A DNA stretch of 64,000 nt from Lineus longissimus. Its lineage: Eukaryota; Nemertea; Pilidiophora; Heteronemertea; Lineidae. The notes under the pieces were generated by a model that was not told the origin of the DNA, ran no database searches, and saw nothing but the letters and a program-made list of their open reading frames with translations. Of this stretch, positions 23,601 through 34,689 are shown one piece after another. The stretch covers positions 18,297,501 through 18,361,500 of the forward strand of contig NC_088310.1 of the NCBI RefSeq assembly GCF_910592395.1, given 5' to 3'. The position numbers were made by a program, and so were the translations under genes. Within the stretch, counting starts at the first letter, position 1; each line of letters opens with the position of its first letter.

Positions 23601-26189
23601 ACAGAATCGACTGTGCCCCAGATACCGAAGTCGTTTCCGCCATAACCCGATTTGCGAGTTGCCCTAGATTTAGTTGCGTCGCATAAAGATTTAAGAGTAA
23701 TACCTAGACTGTTTAGCACTACTCGCCCACTGGGATGTGCCCAAAGATGTGGTAGGCCTGCTGCCATAATTGTTCACACCAGAATGCAAAACTGTTCGAA
23801 TCACCAATTGATGACTATACTAGCTAGTATAGTAGTATCAGAGTATTTCAATTAATTCATTTAAAAAAAAAAAAGCAGTCTTCGTGATTGTGACTATGTC
23901 TTTTCAAGGCCGCCCGCTTACCGTATGCCTCGCGAAGAAAAATGGGTCGAATCTAGTCAGCCAGGCAGCCTGTCTGTTCGCAGCATAGGCCTCTTCAAGG
24001 GGATGGTTATGGTGGCACGCATACTTCAGCAGCATCTGCTTGAACTCTGAATGAGAGATGTTTCTTAGGGCATCTGAGAGGATGCCCAACGAGGAGCTTA
24101 TTCCTTTATGGTCGGGCTTGGGTAGGCTGTTGTATCTCCGGATAGACTCGAGGACAAGGTCTGCAGCTTCCACCCAAAGACCTATATACAAGAACATGAG
24201 GGACAGAAAAAAAAACAAGCACTCACTTGATATCAATAAACGAAGTGTTTTTGTGTAATCTAGTCGATTTCCGCAATCCGATTCGAAGAAAGAGCGCTCA
24301 GCTTAGCCATCTGTATATACTTGAACACATGTACTTGACTTTAAACTTGAGGATACTGTTGCAGTAGCTTGCACGTTCACACTTTTGAAAAGGCCTGCTG
24401 TCATTTCCAGTTCTGTTCAAAATTACATTAGAACAGCTTATTCTCAGGTGCAAATTCGCAGCTAAGTCACACCTCTGGCCAGTATCCCGCAAAAGAAGCC
24501 ACTGACCAGGTAGGTCTTCGTATCTCTGGCCAGTATCCCGCCAGATAGGCCATGGACCGGGTAGGACTTCGATCAAATCTCTGGCCAGTTTATCGCCAGC
24601 GAGAAGCCATGGACCGGGTAGGACTTTGGTCCTCAGCCAAAATAATGATAGTATAAGTAATAGCTTACCGAGATTATGTCTGATGACTCCTTTCAACTGG
24701 ACGCATGTTGCGTGAACAAGGTTGTACTGGCTCTCGTCCTTATAGCGCCATTGCTCTGGAAGGACAAATTGAGTACAATGACCATCTTGACTCTTAGGTT
24801 TTGGATCCACACCGCCAACCCGGACTCCGTGACACAAAAGGGAAGGGAGTTCAAAGATGTAGTACCTCTGATGGTTCAGAATGACATGGACCTACAGTCC
24901 AATACGGAGTTCTCCTGAAGCAGATCTTCCAGTTTTTTTGGGTGCACCATAGCTCCTTACTTTATACAAAGGTTAGATAGTACAAAACCAAGATGAAACG
25001 TCTGCAGATATAACAGGCATATCAGAGAATACGCAAGAGACCTGGATGTGCCCTGATGAAAGGTGGTCTCCAACAACGCCATCTGTGGACGCATAAGCTG
25101 GAAAGTAGAGTTTTGATAGACCCTGGGGCATTCCATTTCATCATCCTATTCATGAAGTACGAGGCCGGTCCACTGCGTCCGGAGTGTAAGTTTTAAAGGT
25201 GTGACCAACCTTTATGTCCCTTCTCTGAGAGAATGAAATCGAGCGTCTTGTCCGCATCTTGGAGAGAGCCCCCATTTTTGAGGAACCTTGCCTTCCTTAG
25301 GTAGACCTGTGGCGCGATGGCCGTGGTGGGCGCCTGCTGTTTGATGTCGTCCACCTTGTCGAGGATGTATTTGGAGTTACCATGCAAATACATCAACCGA
25401 TCAAGCAGGAGGACGACTGACGCGGCCGTCTCGAAGGCCTTCTCTGAACAGGCATGTTCAAGACATTCCTGGAAACAAAAAACAACAACATTAGAAATAT
25501 TATTTTCAATCACGCCATAGTACGGCGTCCAAATCAAACTTGATAGACACGTTATTTCAGCAACAATTTCGATACATGTACATGTACCGGGACATATCAC
25601 TTGTTGCAGTTAAAAAGTTCGAATTTCCTGTGTCACCTAGACTCCATTGCAGTCCATTTCGTCATCCCTATCGTTTTTCCTCGTTGGGCGACAGGGCGCG
25701 CGTCCACTGCGTCCGGGGTATGGGAGTCACCGGGGTTCAAAGAAGTTGACCCGCCTGACTGCTGCATGCCGATTTCGGCGTTCTTAGTCAGCCTTGTCTT
25801 GGTGAAGGACTAAAAGAAACACCGATGGGCATCGAATAATGGTGACGCCAATGAGATTCGTACTGCCTCTCTAATCAAGACTGCATTCTGCAATTCATGC
25901 TAGATTTGTACAACTCGGCGATCGAGGGGGCATGCGAAACAACCTTCAGAACATCCTCCTCCGTCATATCAGGATACACTGCATTCTTAGACTGGATGAG
26001 ATCATTGATGTTGACGATCTCCTTCTTGTTGTCCGGCTCGAACTGCCACTCCTCGAAGACGAATGGCCAAGATTGGTCCTCAGCCTCGCGAACTAACTGC
26101 TGGAGTTTCGGCGACAGCGCGCTGAACCATTCCTTCAATGTCTTGTGTTGCGAGGAGGAATTCTTTAGTTGCACCCCAACTCCTTTCAT
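20619..26189 (-). CDS. ALPK1: ALPK1-like alpha-kinase, copy b (7 coding exons)
   Basis: Minus-strand exons: 26189-25944, 25468-25210, 24755-24669, 24181-23922, 23482-21991, 21536-21341, 21183-20619, total 3105 nt, 1034 aa. Every junction mirrors copy a and all phases fit; the first exon begins at 26208 after TTTCAG. Sensor-domain landmarks are the same (WPFVFEEWQF; IAPQVYLRKAR; LPKPDHKG, keeping D and K). The long linker exon is 51 codons longer than in copy a: a block from RTRVTRHATGAA to GTRARL is an extra internal repeat of the following block, so there are two DPEADT motifs (T507 and T587). The kinase exon is intact, with YVGKSYR, VEPFVEG, TDLQGWF, TDPAINS and zinc ligands in QHPTCNDIC. 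Upstream lies a copy of the TIFA-b promoter region, so its control may differ from copy a. Very likely functional. Confidence 0.93.
22574..22591 (-). other. DPEADT motif 2 in the ALPK1b linker (T587)
   Basis: Encodes D-P-E-A-D-T-Q-P-S, the equivalent of the single ALPK1a motif. Confidence 0.65.
22814..22831 (-). other. DPEADT motif 1 in the ALPK1b linker (T507)
   Basis: Encodes D-P-E-A-D-T-K-P-S within the extra 51-codon block, 80 residues before the second motif. The flanks diverge more than the motif does. Confidence 0.65.
24480..24625. repeat. Three-unit tandem repeat in ALPK1b intron 3
   Basis: Mirror of 9262-9425; units contain CTCTGGCCAGTATCCCGC. The unit near 24580-24600 differs (CCAGTTTATCGCCAGCGAG), so the array has diverged between arms. 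Confidence 0.7.
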
Positions 26190-26525
26190 TTCAAGTCGTG
26201 GACGGGAACTGAAATGAGTGATTTGAAAAAACCGTCACAGAGTTGATGCTGAGAAGACTAAAAACCGTCACAGAGTTGAAGCTGAGAAGACTGAATCATT
26301 AAGGGTATAGATGTCCAGAGACGCAACATACCGGTCTCTGCCCAAGCGGATGGTGTTTGGAGCCAGCAGCCCGGAAAACGTATTGTCCCGAGAGTGTCGT
26401 CAAGCCAGTGTCATAAAGACGGCCGTCTTGAATGTAGGCTTGGCACAAGTTGGGACTGATCATGTGCTCGTGTTGCAGTGATACATGCATATTTGAAGTG
26501 GACAAATGATTCATGACGAATGAAC

Positions 26526-26703
26526 TCGGTGCTTGTCTGACAGCGGTATGGCATGCAGACATCATTGACCCTGATAGTGATATTGATAACCTATTAATAC
26601 TGACTATCGGAATCTTTTTTCCGCGGGCCGTTCATGATATACTTGTCGATTTTACGCCAAATCATACTGCATATTTGCCTGCAGCAATTCGGATAGAAAC
26701 CGA
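26526..26703. other. Junction region upstream of ALPK1b with TIFA-deletion scar
   Basis: 26526-26649 is unmatched. 26650-26700 (AAATCATACTGC...GGATAGAAACCG) matches 37795-37850, which lies on the 3' side of TIFA-b. It then switches without a gap to TGAATCACGACC, which matches 39341, on the 5' side of TIFA-b. The ~1.49 kb between (the whole TIFA gene) is absent here. Short CG/CCG microhomology sits at the junction. Confidence 0.75.
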
Positions 26704-27597
26704 CCGTGAATCACGACCTAAAAATAAAACAGAGACGCATATTAAACAAGATAGCAATTAGAGTATTTATAAAACAAAGACTTGAATCTATAACTGGCCC
26801 ATAAACTTTAAACTACATGTAGTTGTACACATTAATATGCAAGTATTGATTCCAGAAAACTGTGTGTTTTTATGTCTTGTGTATCTCACACTACATTTTC
26901 CAGGTCACAGAACTTGGTGCGGTTAATTGTCAAACGGAACTTAACATTTTCATGCTTCATGAACACTAGAAATGTGCTTAGAAATTAAGTTTCGTTTGAC
27001 AATTTGTGGCACCAACAGAAAACCATGTTTCTTGGGTAAATCGGGGGTGCTCTTTCCAAAAATGAGGTTTTTCTGGAGCCTATTTTTAGGTTGCGAAATA
27101 TAGGTCTGTGGAGGAAGTGATAAAATGTCAGACAAATAGAGTAGATTAATGCAGGCCGGTGCAAAAGTAGAAAGTGTCTCCCTGGAAAAAGTGTCCGGTC
27201 CTATTTTATTCTGACGCATTATGGTCCATGGTTCTCTTGATGCCATGACTGTCAACACCTCAGATATTAAGGACATTTTAAACTTCTTCACCGGCAATTA
27301 TTAGAATAAATGACGAAATCGGAGTGTATCTATGATACATGTACCAATAAACTCTCCGTTACACTGTTCAGATATCATTCTTCGGAGTTGTCAGTATATT
27401 AGTGTCACGCAGACACTTACTGACGGTACACTCTGGACGCCGTGGATCAGCGTCGTCTCTCCCCTGGGAAAGCTACGAAAGGACTGCCTCGCGAGTCTCA
27501 CCGACGGGCTGTCAATTTGCCCCGTGGATTGTTTACAAATTCGCGAGGAGGGGGAGGGGGGGGGGCAGAAATATAAGCGTTTAAAGACAACACTTAC

Positions 27598-27723
27598 CTC
27601 TTCTTTTCACCGATTTAGAAAGACAAGAGAATTGTTTTCAAGCGCGGGTAGAATGAGGTCAAGGGCGACCAGTTTGACAGGTCTCGACTCATCGCGTATC
27701 ACCATCGCCGACAATTCGTAACT
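27598..27723 (-). promoter_or_regulatory. Putative 5'UTR exon 1, copy A (would splice to ALPK1b)
   Basis: Minus strand. A likely initiator CCAGTT near 27723, an exon of about 126 nt, then the consensus donor GAAGAG|GTAAGT (intron starts 27597). The next acceptor downstream on this strand is that of ALPK1b exon 1 (26209). The exon contains a complete 32-codon uORF. The homologous exon upstream of TIFA-b is 40215-40340. Transcription is inferred; no transcript data. Confidence 0.55.
27607..27705 (-). CDS. Conserved 32-codon upstream ORF, copy A
   Basis: ATG at 27705 to TGA at 27607, wholly inside putative exon 1 and ending 8 nt before the donor. The 32-residue peptide (begins MVIRDESRP, ends VFLNR) differs from copy B by only a few substitutions with no indel. 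It is more likely a translational brake than a functional peptide. Conservation may simply reflect recent duplication. Confidence 0.35.
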   Translation of the reverse strand: MVIRDESRPVKLVALDLILPALENNSLVFLNR

Positions 27724-27742
27724 GGAATGGTTGGTAATTGAC

Positions 27743-27749
27743 ATTTATA
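27743..27749 (-). promoter_or_regulatory. TATA box, copy A
   Basis: TATAAAT on the minus strand, about 26 bases upstream of the CCAGTT initiator-like site; conserved at 40360-40366. Confidence 0.5.
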
Positions 27750-28079
27750 GAACGGGGCATTTCTTTTTCACTTTTCTCAACTTCGGATTGGTCGAATTCG
27801 AAATATCATTTTCGGTTTTCCGAGGCCACTTGAATATGTTATACTTTATATTCTTCTCAATAACGAAAGCGCAACTACTTTCAATACAAATTTCAATACA
27901 AACTGTACATACACATGACATATACAAGCATTATAAGATTTAAGTTCTCTTAAGAAGTCGAAGTCGAAGTAAAGCCTTTTCAAATTCGACTACACAAGTT
28001 CTTGGGATTTCTAGTCATCGTATCATAAACTGTCTTCTAATCTTTGACAGATGACATGGCTTGTGCGTTCTTCCCGTTG

Positions 28080-28322
28080 ATAATAATAATGAGTCTTTTA
28101 TTTAGCGCAATGCCGTGACACTAAGTTGTCGCTCAAAGCGCTTTGGGAATCATATTATTACCCCGGTCTCCACAGAAATCAACCAGGGGTTTCAAGGAGC
28201 AACCACAAGGTGCTCACTTGAACTCGACCAGTAGGGGAACTGAGCAGTGACTCGGCCGGGAGTCAAACCCACGACCTCCTGATCATGAGACCGACTCTCT
28301 TCCACTGAGCTACCGCTGCCCC
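28080..28322 (-). mobile_element. tRNA-derived SINE, copy A
   Basis: On the minus strand the head reads GGGGCAGCGGTAGCTCAGTGG (A box) and, about 35 bases on, GTGGGTTTGACTCCC (B box), with a CAT anticodon-like triplet between. A tRNA-unrelated body follows, and the tail is (ATT)n at 28080-28090. It is a Pol III SINE and not a tRNA gene: the 3' half lacks acceptor pairing. Confidence 0.8.
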
Positions 28323-28589
28323 GTGCCCCGTTGATGACATCTACCATAGGCCAAAATGTGTTCAGTTCATGCTGTGCCAGCTATGGTGAGTCTGTATGAT
28401 ACAGGCAGAGGTTGGCTGATGTACAATGTGCTTCATGGCTGTGTAGGCTGCATCCAGTGCAGAGGAACAATCTGCACACCCGGGATCGCAAAGCTCAAGT
28501 GACTGGAAGACGGCGTTCCTCCATTAAAGATACAGACTCTATTTCCAGGTAACTGAAGCCCATTGTGGGCATCCCCAGGATAGCCAGCT

Positions 28590-30400
28590 GGAGACGAGAA
28601 CATCCAGGTGCTCTAGCCAGATTCGAGGACATGACACTAGTCCGCCGAAACGCACACCAAGGACCTCTGGTGGGGTTACTTGACCCGAGAACGGTACACA
28701 TCTTCAGTAGATCAGTATCTATCTGTCCACTAAATGCACAACCAGACCTCAAGCAGGTTGTTGGGGCCGAGGACAGTAATAGTCCAATGAAGGCACATCA
28801 CCAGCAGGTCAGTGGAGACGAGGACAGTACTTTTCCAATGAAGCGACATCACCCGTGGACCAGTCTCTGTCCACGAGTACACACCAAGAACAACCAGCAG
28901 GTGATTGGAGCAGAGGACAGTAATTGTCCAATGAAGGCACATCACCAACAGGTTATTGGAGACGAGGACAGTACTTGTCAAATGAAGGCATATCACCAGT
29001 GGAACAGTGTCTGTCAAATGAATGCACACCCAGGACCTTCAGCAGGTCATTGGAGCCGAGGACAGTACTTGTCAAATGAAGGCATATCACCAATGGAACA
29101 GTGTCTGTCAAATGAATGCACACCAAGGACCTCCAGCAGGTTATCGGAGACGAGGACAGTCCTTTTCCAATGAAGCGACATTCTCCGTGGATTAGTCTCT
29201 GTCCAGGAATGCACATCCAGAACCTCCAGCAGGTCTTTGGGGCCGAGGACAGTACATGGTAATTGTCCAATGAAGGCACATCACCAGCACATCAACAGCA
29301 GATTATTGGAGACGAGGACAGTAATTTTCCAATGAAGAGACATCCCCCGTGGATCAGTATCTGTTCTGAAGGTATATCCCCAATGGAACAGTATCTGTAA
29401 AATGAATGCACACCCAGGACGTCCAGCACGTTATTGGAGACGAGGACAGTACTTTTTTCAACGAGGAGACATCCTCCGTGGATCAGTATCTGTTAACTAT
29501 ATGCACAACCAAGAACGTCCAGCAAGTCATTGGGACCGAGGACAGTAATTGTCCAATGAAGGCACATCACCAGCAGGTCAATGGAGACGAGGACAGTACT
29601 TTTCCAATGAAGAGACATCCTCCGTGGATCAGTCTCTGTTCACGAATGCACACCAAGAACCTCCAGCAGGTCTTTGGGGCCGAGGACAGTAATTGTAGAA
29701 TGAAGGCACATCACCAGCAGGTTATTGGAGACAAGGACAGTCCTTTCCAATGAGGAGACATCGTCCGTCGATCAGTATCTGTTGACTGAATGCACACCCA
29801 GGACCTCCAGCAGGTCATCGGAGCCGAGGACAGTACTTATCCAATGAAGGCACATATCTGTCCACTGAATCCAATGGGCACCAAAGAATGATAATACTGG
29901 GTTGCTAGGATTCCTAGGTAATTTGAAGCCTTTTTTGAGACCAAAGGCCTGTAAGGGCTTTGGTTAAAAGGGCTTCAAAATACCTAGGAATCCTAGCAAC
30001 CCAGTATTATCATTCTCACCAAGAACCTCAAGCATGTTGTTGGAGCTGGTGACAGTACTTGTCCAATGAACGCACACCTCCTGTCCGATGATTGCAAACT
30101 CAGGACACCCAGTAGGTTATTAGGGCGAAGGACAGTACTTGTCCAATGAGGTCACATCTCCAGTGGACAAGTCTCCGTCCACGAATACATACCCAGTACT
30201 TTCAGCAGGTCATTGGGGCCGAGGACAGCAATTGTCAAATAAAGGCACCTCACCAATAGGACGAGGACAGTACTTTTCCAATGAAGAGACATCTCCGTGA
30301 ATCAGTCTCTGTCCACGAATGCATACCCAGAACCTCCAGCAGGTCATTGGGGCCGAGGACAGTAATTGTCGAATGAAGGCAAATCACAGGCAGGTTACTG
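28590..30400 (+). repeat. Minisatellite array 2
   Basis: Same A/B modules and orientation as array 1, interrupted by a MITE at 29885-30016 and ended by LINE 2 at ~30401. It continues after the LINE as array 3, so the two were one array. Confidence 0.9.
29885..30016. mobile_element. Palindromic MITE within minisatellite 2
   Basis: About 130 bp. The left end AGAATGATAATACTGGGTTG is inverted at the right end, and the inverted arms extend ~45 bp through CCTAGGTA.TTTGAAGCC. It is flanked by CACCAA on both sides, consistent with a short target-site duplication within the minisatellite text CACCAAGAACC. Confidence 0.8.
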
Positions 30401-31079
30401 GTAATTGGTAATTGGTAATTTATTTGGCCAACATAATAATTAAAGTACATGTATGAGATTTTTAACAGTGGAAATAACGGCCAGGGACACAGCCAAGATC
30501 AACAATTAGATCGCTTACGGCTGTGCCCCTGCTGAAATAAAGTAGATTTAAGAGAAAGGACAAACAAACACAAAAAGTACCTCTGGGTAAGAACCTGCAT
30601 GGAACAGCTAATTACACAAAATGGTTAGTATAAAATTTACTCGAATTGTAATGTTTTTGATATCAAAACTCAGGAATGAGCACATACATAACAGTGTGGA
30701 ATTACACAGCGAGAACTGTATAATCCCAATAAATAATTTTTTAAATAGGTACTGAAGCCATGAAGACTGTGAGTGTGAATTTTGTCCGAGACCAAGGAAG
30801 GGAGGGAATTGAAGATGGCGACAATACTATAAAGTGGTATTTTTTGGTTAAAATTAAGTCTGCATCGTGAAGTTATCAATTTCTGCCCGTTTCTAGTATT
30901 GTGAGGATGTACTTAGTCATTTGTTTTGATAGTGTTATGCATGAAGTAGCCCGGAAGGTCATTATTGAAAAATTTGTATAGGAATTTCATTTGTAGAAGT
31001 GAGTGTAAGTCTGTTAATTTCAATACTTTTAAAGTCTTGAAGAGAGGTTCAGTATGGGCAATAAGCTTTCTGTTTGTGA

Positions 31080-32150
31080 TCACTCGAATAGCCTTTTTTG
31101 AAGTTTAAGGGTAGAGCCATGTTCGTAGCCCCAGGACAGTAGCTGATAATTTAGATGTGGAGTAATGAGGGCGTGGTACACAGTAACTAAGGTTTTTTGA
31201 TTAACATAGGATTTGAGGTGTTTCAAAATTCCAATTGCTCGTGATACCTTTAAGGCTATCTTACGTGTGTGATGGACCCAACTGAGGTATTTATGGAGTG
31301 TGAGGCCAAGAAAATCAAATTGTTCCACGCGATCAATCGGGATATCGTGGATTTTTGGAGTGATGTTGATGACTTTTGAGTTAGACCGTTCGAATATGAT
31401 ATATTTAGTTTTGGGGAGGTTTAGTGACAGTTTATTAGCTTTTAGCCAATCTGCCAATTTTGATAATTCTGTGTTAATATTTACATTCATTTCGTTCAGA
31501 TTTAGTTCAGACCCAAGGTTGTTTAATTCGCTCTCTAGAGTAGTGTCATCAGCGAACATGACGCTGTTAAAACTATCACTGGCTTTGTTGAGATCGTTAA
31601 TATATATGATAAATAATAGAGGACCCAAAATAGACCCCTGGGGGACCCCTGTTTTGATTTTTGCACGAGTGGATTCTGTACCGCAGTAGTCAACAAATTG
31701 TTCCCGATTGAAAAGATAGTTACTCATAAGTGAAAGAGCTTTTGAATTTAGTCCATAATGTTTCAATTTACGCAGTAGTATGTTGTGATCTAGAGTGTCG
31801 AAAGCCTTGCTAAGGTCCATAAAAATAGAAAGAGATTTATTGCCAGCATCAAGTGTTTTTACAATTCTATCAATAGGTTCAGCTGCGGCCAGGTCGGTAG
31901 AGTGTTTTGGTCTGAAACCGTATTGACTGGAGTATAAAAGGTTATTTTCGGCAAAGTAGTTTCTTAATTGATCGTGGATAATTCTTTCGTAAATCTTAGA
32001 TATTGCGGGCAACAGGGAAATGGGGCGGTAGTTGTCTGGGAGGGCATTGTCGCCTTTTTTGTATAATGGGAGAACACGTGCTAATTTAAGACGATCAGGG
32101 AAAACACCAATGGACATTGAATGATTTATCATAACTGTCAGTGGTTTCAC
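31080..32150 (-). CDS. LINE 2 ORF2, reverse transcriptase part
   Basis: 356 intact codons. RT blocks in order: NYRPISLLPAISKIYE, YGFRPKHSTD, FMDLSKAFDTLDHNILL, TGVPQGSILGPLLFIIYIND and FADDTT (catalytic ADD), then the thumb region with LGLTLHKYLSW. The style is that of CR1/L2/Jockey-group elements. It starts in frame with upstream RT sequence that is broken around 32150-32800, so the full ORF2 is not intact. Confidence 0.85.
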   Translation of the reverse strand: MKPLTVMINHSMSIGVFPDRLKLARVLPLYKKGDNALPDNYRPISLLPAISKIYERIIHDQLRNYFAENNLLYSSQYGFRPKHSTDLAAAEPIDRIVKTLDAGNKSLSIFMDLSKAFDTLDHNILLRKLKHYGLNSKALSLMSNYLFNREQFVDYCGTESTRAKIKTGVPQGSILGPLLFIIYINDLNKASDSFNSVMFADDTTLESELNNLGSELNLNEMNVNINTELSKLADWLKANKLSLNLPKTKYIIFERSNSKVINITPKIHDIPIDRVEQFDFLGLTLHKYLSWVHHTRKIALKVSRAIGILKHLKSYVNQKTLVTVYHALITPHLNYQLLSWGYEHGSTLKLQKRLFE

Positions 32151-32199
32151 TATTTCATTTTTACATGCTTTAAATAACTTGGTTGAGATCCCATCCTAC

Positions 32200-33014
32200 C
32201 CACAACTTGTTTTTGATTGTATATGATCTATTGTTTTGGCAACTGTGTTCTCGGTAATGTTTCCGAAACTAAAGGTGTAAGGTTGTGGTTGCCCCAAGTA
32301 GTCTGTAAAGTGAGAAGTTGAATCCCTGATGGCGGCAGATAAGTTTGGGCCCATATTTGACATGAAAATATTGAATTCATTTGCTATTACGGTTTTACAG
32401 AGGTTTGAACTTCGTTAATTTGAAACGATTCTGGAACTTTGGTACTAGACCTCGATGATTTATTTATAAGGGTATTGATGGTTGACCAAGTTTTACGGGT
32501 ATCATTTTTATTCATTTCTAGAACATTAGTATAATAGCTTTTTTTGTGCTATTGATAAGCCGTCTTAGGACTTTGTTATAGTTTCGTAGTTAGGCGGAGT
32601 GGCTTTTAGTTTCTTGTAAAGATTGTCTCGTGTTTTAATCGAGTTTATAAGTGCATTTGTGATCCATGGGGAATTTTTATGCTTATATTTGTTGAATTTA
32701 GCTGTGATCAGGGGAAAGTTATCGTCCCTTGCCGTACAGAGTAAGTCATGAAATTTATTGAAATTTGTATTAACGTCACAGTGTCAGAGTTGCTAATTCC
32801 CTTGTTATTTGTAATTTGAAGTTCTCAGTTGCCGCTTCCGGTATTTGACTATTTGTTTATGTTTTTGTTGATTTGAGTGAATTTTACTTATTCCAATGAA
32901 ATAGGCTTGGTGATCTGATATTCGGTTGGTGAGGATGCCAGTGACAGTTTTAGAGATGAGGGGGGAGAACCTGTAGAAGAAGTTATCTGGTGTGCCCGGC
33001 CAGGGGTCGAACAC
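32200..33014 (-). pseudogene. LINE 2 ORF2, middle part (broken)
   Basis: Fragments in several frames link endonuclease to RT. 33014-32805 contains ILTNRISDHQAYFIGIS, the ISDH motif at the endonuclease C-terminus. The rest has scattered stops. Confidence 0.55.
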
Positions 33015-33015
33015 A

Positions 33016-33520
33016 GAAGTTGATAACGATGCCTTTCAGTATAGTGGTTTTATTTGAAACCTGTAATAAATGATAAAGAACATTTAGCACCAACGAAATA
33101 CATAAAGATAAACATACAACTTGTTTATACACACAAATGTTTGCTAACTAGAACCAATGATTTATGAACTATTTTTGGCCTCTTATTGTCGTGGTATTTT
33201 CTCTCAATAAAAACCAACAATAATTGTCTATCAACACTGAAATCAAACCGTAATATAATCAACGCCTAATCAATATGGAGATACATTGGCATCTGTTAGT
33301 CCACGTAACTAATATTCAACACCAAAATAATCCATGATAAAAACTTTTCAGAACGTCCGACTTGCTATAAAACTTGGCGCAAAGTGAACCTGAAGAAATC
33401 ACGCGCGTATCGCGAGAGCTCGTCAACCAATGACCAAACCGGAATGAACAGAAAGGCGCGAAACGAATCGGGCGCGAAATTCAAATATATAAATGTCAAT
33501 AAACCACGCTGTTTCAGCGA
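33016..33520. other. Unidentified ~0.5-kb insertion in the LINE 2 endonuclease
   Basis: AT-rich sequence separating the endonuclease text ending TLIDNV (~33530) from the ISDH-containing part (<33014). The ends TTGATAACGATG and (reverse) TTGATAATGTTT are weakly similar inverted ends, so a small DNA transposon is possible. No coding content is seen. Confidence 0.4.
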
Positions 33521-34096
33521 AACATTATCAATTAGGGTTTTACTGTGTGTGGTTATTCTAGTTGGGTGTGTAATAGTTGGATAAACTGAATGCGTAAAAA
33601 TAGTTTCGATAAAGTCGGAGAATGCAGGTTTGTTCTTATGTTTCAGTAGATCAATATTAGTGTCACCAACAATTACAAGCTCGCCATGCGTATTTTGAAA
33701 TTGTGTAAGTGTTTGGGAAAATTCATCGATGAAGGAGTAATAGTCTTCGTTACGATCACGTGGTGGTCGATAGAGATTGCCGAGAGTTAGCCGTTTGTTA
33801 GCGCAGATTATTTCTGTAAACTGGTTTTCCCAAGTTTTAAATCGAGGAGTCTGAATTAAATTAAACGTGAGGCCTTCTTTTATATATATTGCTAGTCCAC
33901 CGTGTGCTGAGCACGTTCGGCTTTGTTGGATGAGGTTATAACCAGGAATTTGGAAAAGGCTACCTTGATGATTATCGGAAACCCAATTTTCTTGAAAACA
34001 CAGTGCACTGAAGTGGAAACCCTCTTTGTGTAGGAGGTCGAGATATAATATAATGTCATTGTATTTTGCATTGATGCTCTGACAGTTCATGCTCAA
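33365..34096 (-). pseudogene. LINE 2 ORF2, APE endonuclease part
   Basis: Reads MSMNCQSIN, FQENWVSD (catalytic Glu region), GGLAIYIKEG, NLYRPPRDRNEDY and VIVGDTNIDLL (catalytic D-x-N). The frame runs into unrelated sequence after TLIDNV near 33530. Confidence 0.75.
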
Positions 34097-34689
34097 GATA
34101 AAAAAGTTTTCTGAGTATTTTTTACCGATCTCTATAAGCGTTTTATCATCAGTGTATGGGGAATCAAGTAGAAAAGTTAATGGTTCTTGCCCGTCCAGAG
34201 TGGCATCGTTGTGGACATCTAGCGTATCAAGTAATGAAATGTAGTTCGTGCCTGTTACATGTTAGGGTGTTTGTGAAATGTTCGTGTTGGCTATAGAATA
34301 CCAGCGACAAGGAAAAAAATATATAACAGAAAAAATTGAAGTGTTAGAACCTTTCTGGTGTAAAGAAAAAACGGTGACGGGTTTGTCACAAGGAGAGAAC
34401 AATGGTGACATCAAATCAAACCCAGCCAATGGGCCAGAAAGAATAAGAAAAAAATATTTGGACAAATAAGTACGGTACAATGAAAACAAAAAAAGAAGTG
34501 TTGGAAAGAGCAACTGTCCTGCAATTGCCATTGAGTGATTCGGGGTGAAAAAGTGCATGGATGGGGGAGTACAGTATAATTGCAATTTCGCTCTTAAATA
34601 TAAGTTATATAACAATGCTATAAATTAAATACCCATTATTCACAATTTCGTAGAATATATATATAAGTAGTCATGATAACAATGATATA

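Larger units (their letters stand above)
19300..26525. repeat. Palindrome right arm (ALPK1b side)
   Basis: Reverse complement of 7338-14364, beginning AGCTACCCCAATGATTC and ending near GAATGAACTCGG. It is slightly longer than the left arm, mainly because of a 153-bp (51-codon) extra segment in the long coding exon of ALPK1b. Confidence 0.9.
26704..28820. repeat. Direct duplication, copy A (upstream of ALPK1b)
   Basis: Matches 39341-40510 and then, across the BEL/Pao insertion, 58586-59342, in the same orientation. It comprises the TIFA-type upstream region, the SINE, a 250-bp block and the first minisatellite modules. Copy A has an extra ~140 bp (27880-28020) missing in B and represents the site before retrotransposon insertion (single ATGGC at 28056-28060). 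Confidence 0.88.

Noticed and set aside
27332-27721. 129-codon plus-strand ORF, also present at 39958-40338
   Set aside because: It overlaps the minus-strand promoter and 5'UTR exon, with signals (TATA, donor, uORF) on the other strand; length differs between copies by indels in a G-rich tract.
28255-28322. Possible tRNA-Met gene on minus (and 58785-58852)
   Set aside because: Good A and B boxes but no complete cloverleaf; it is the head of a SINE with an (ATT)n tail, embedded in a duplicated segment.
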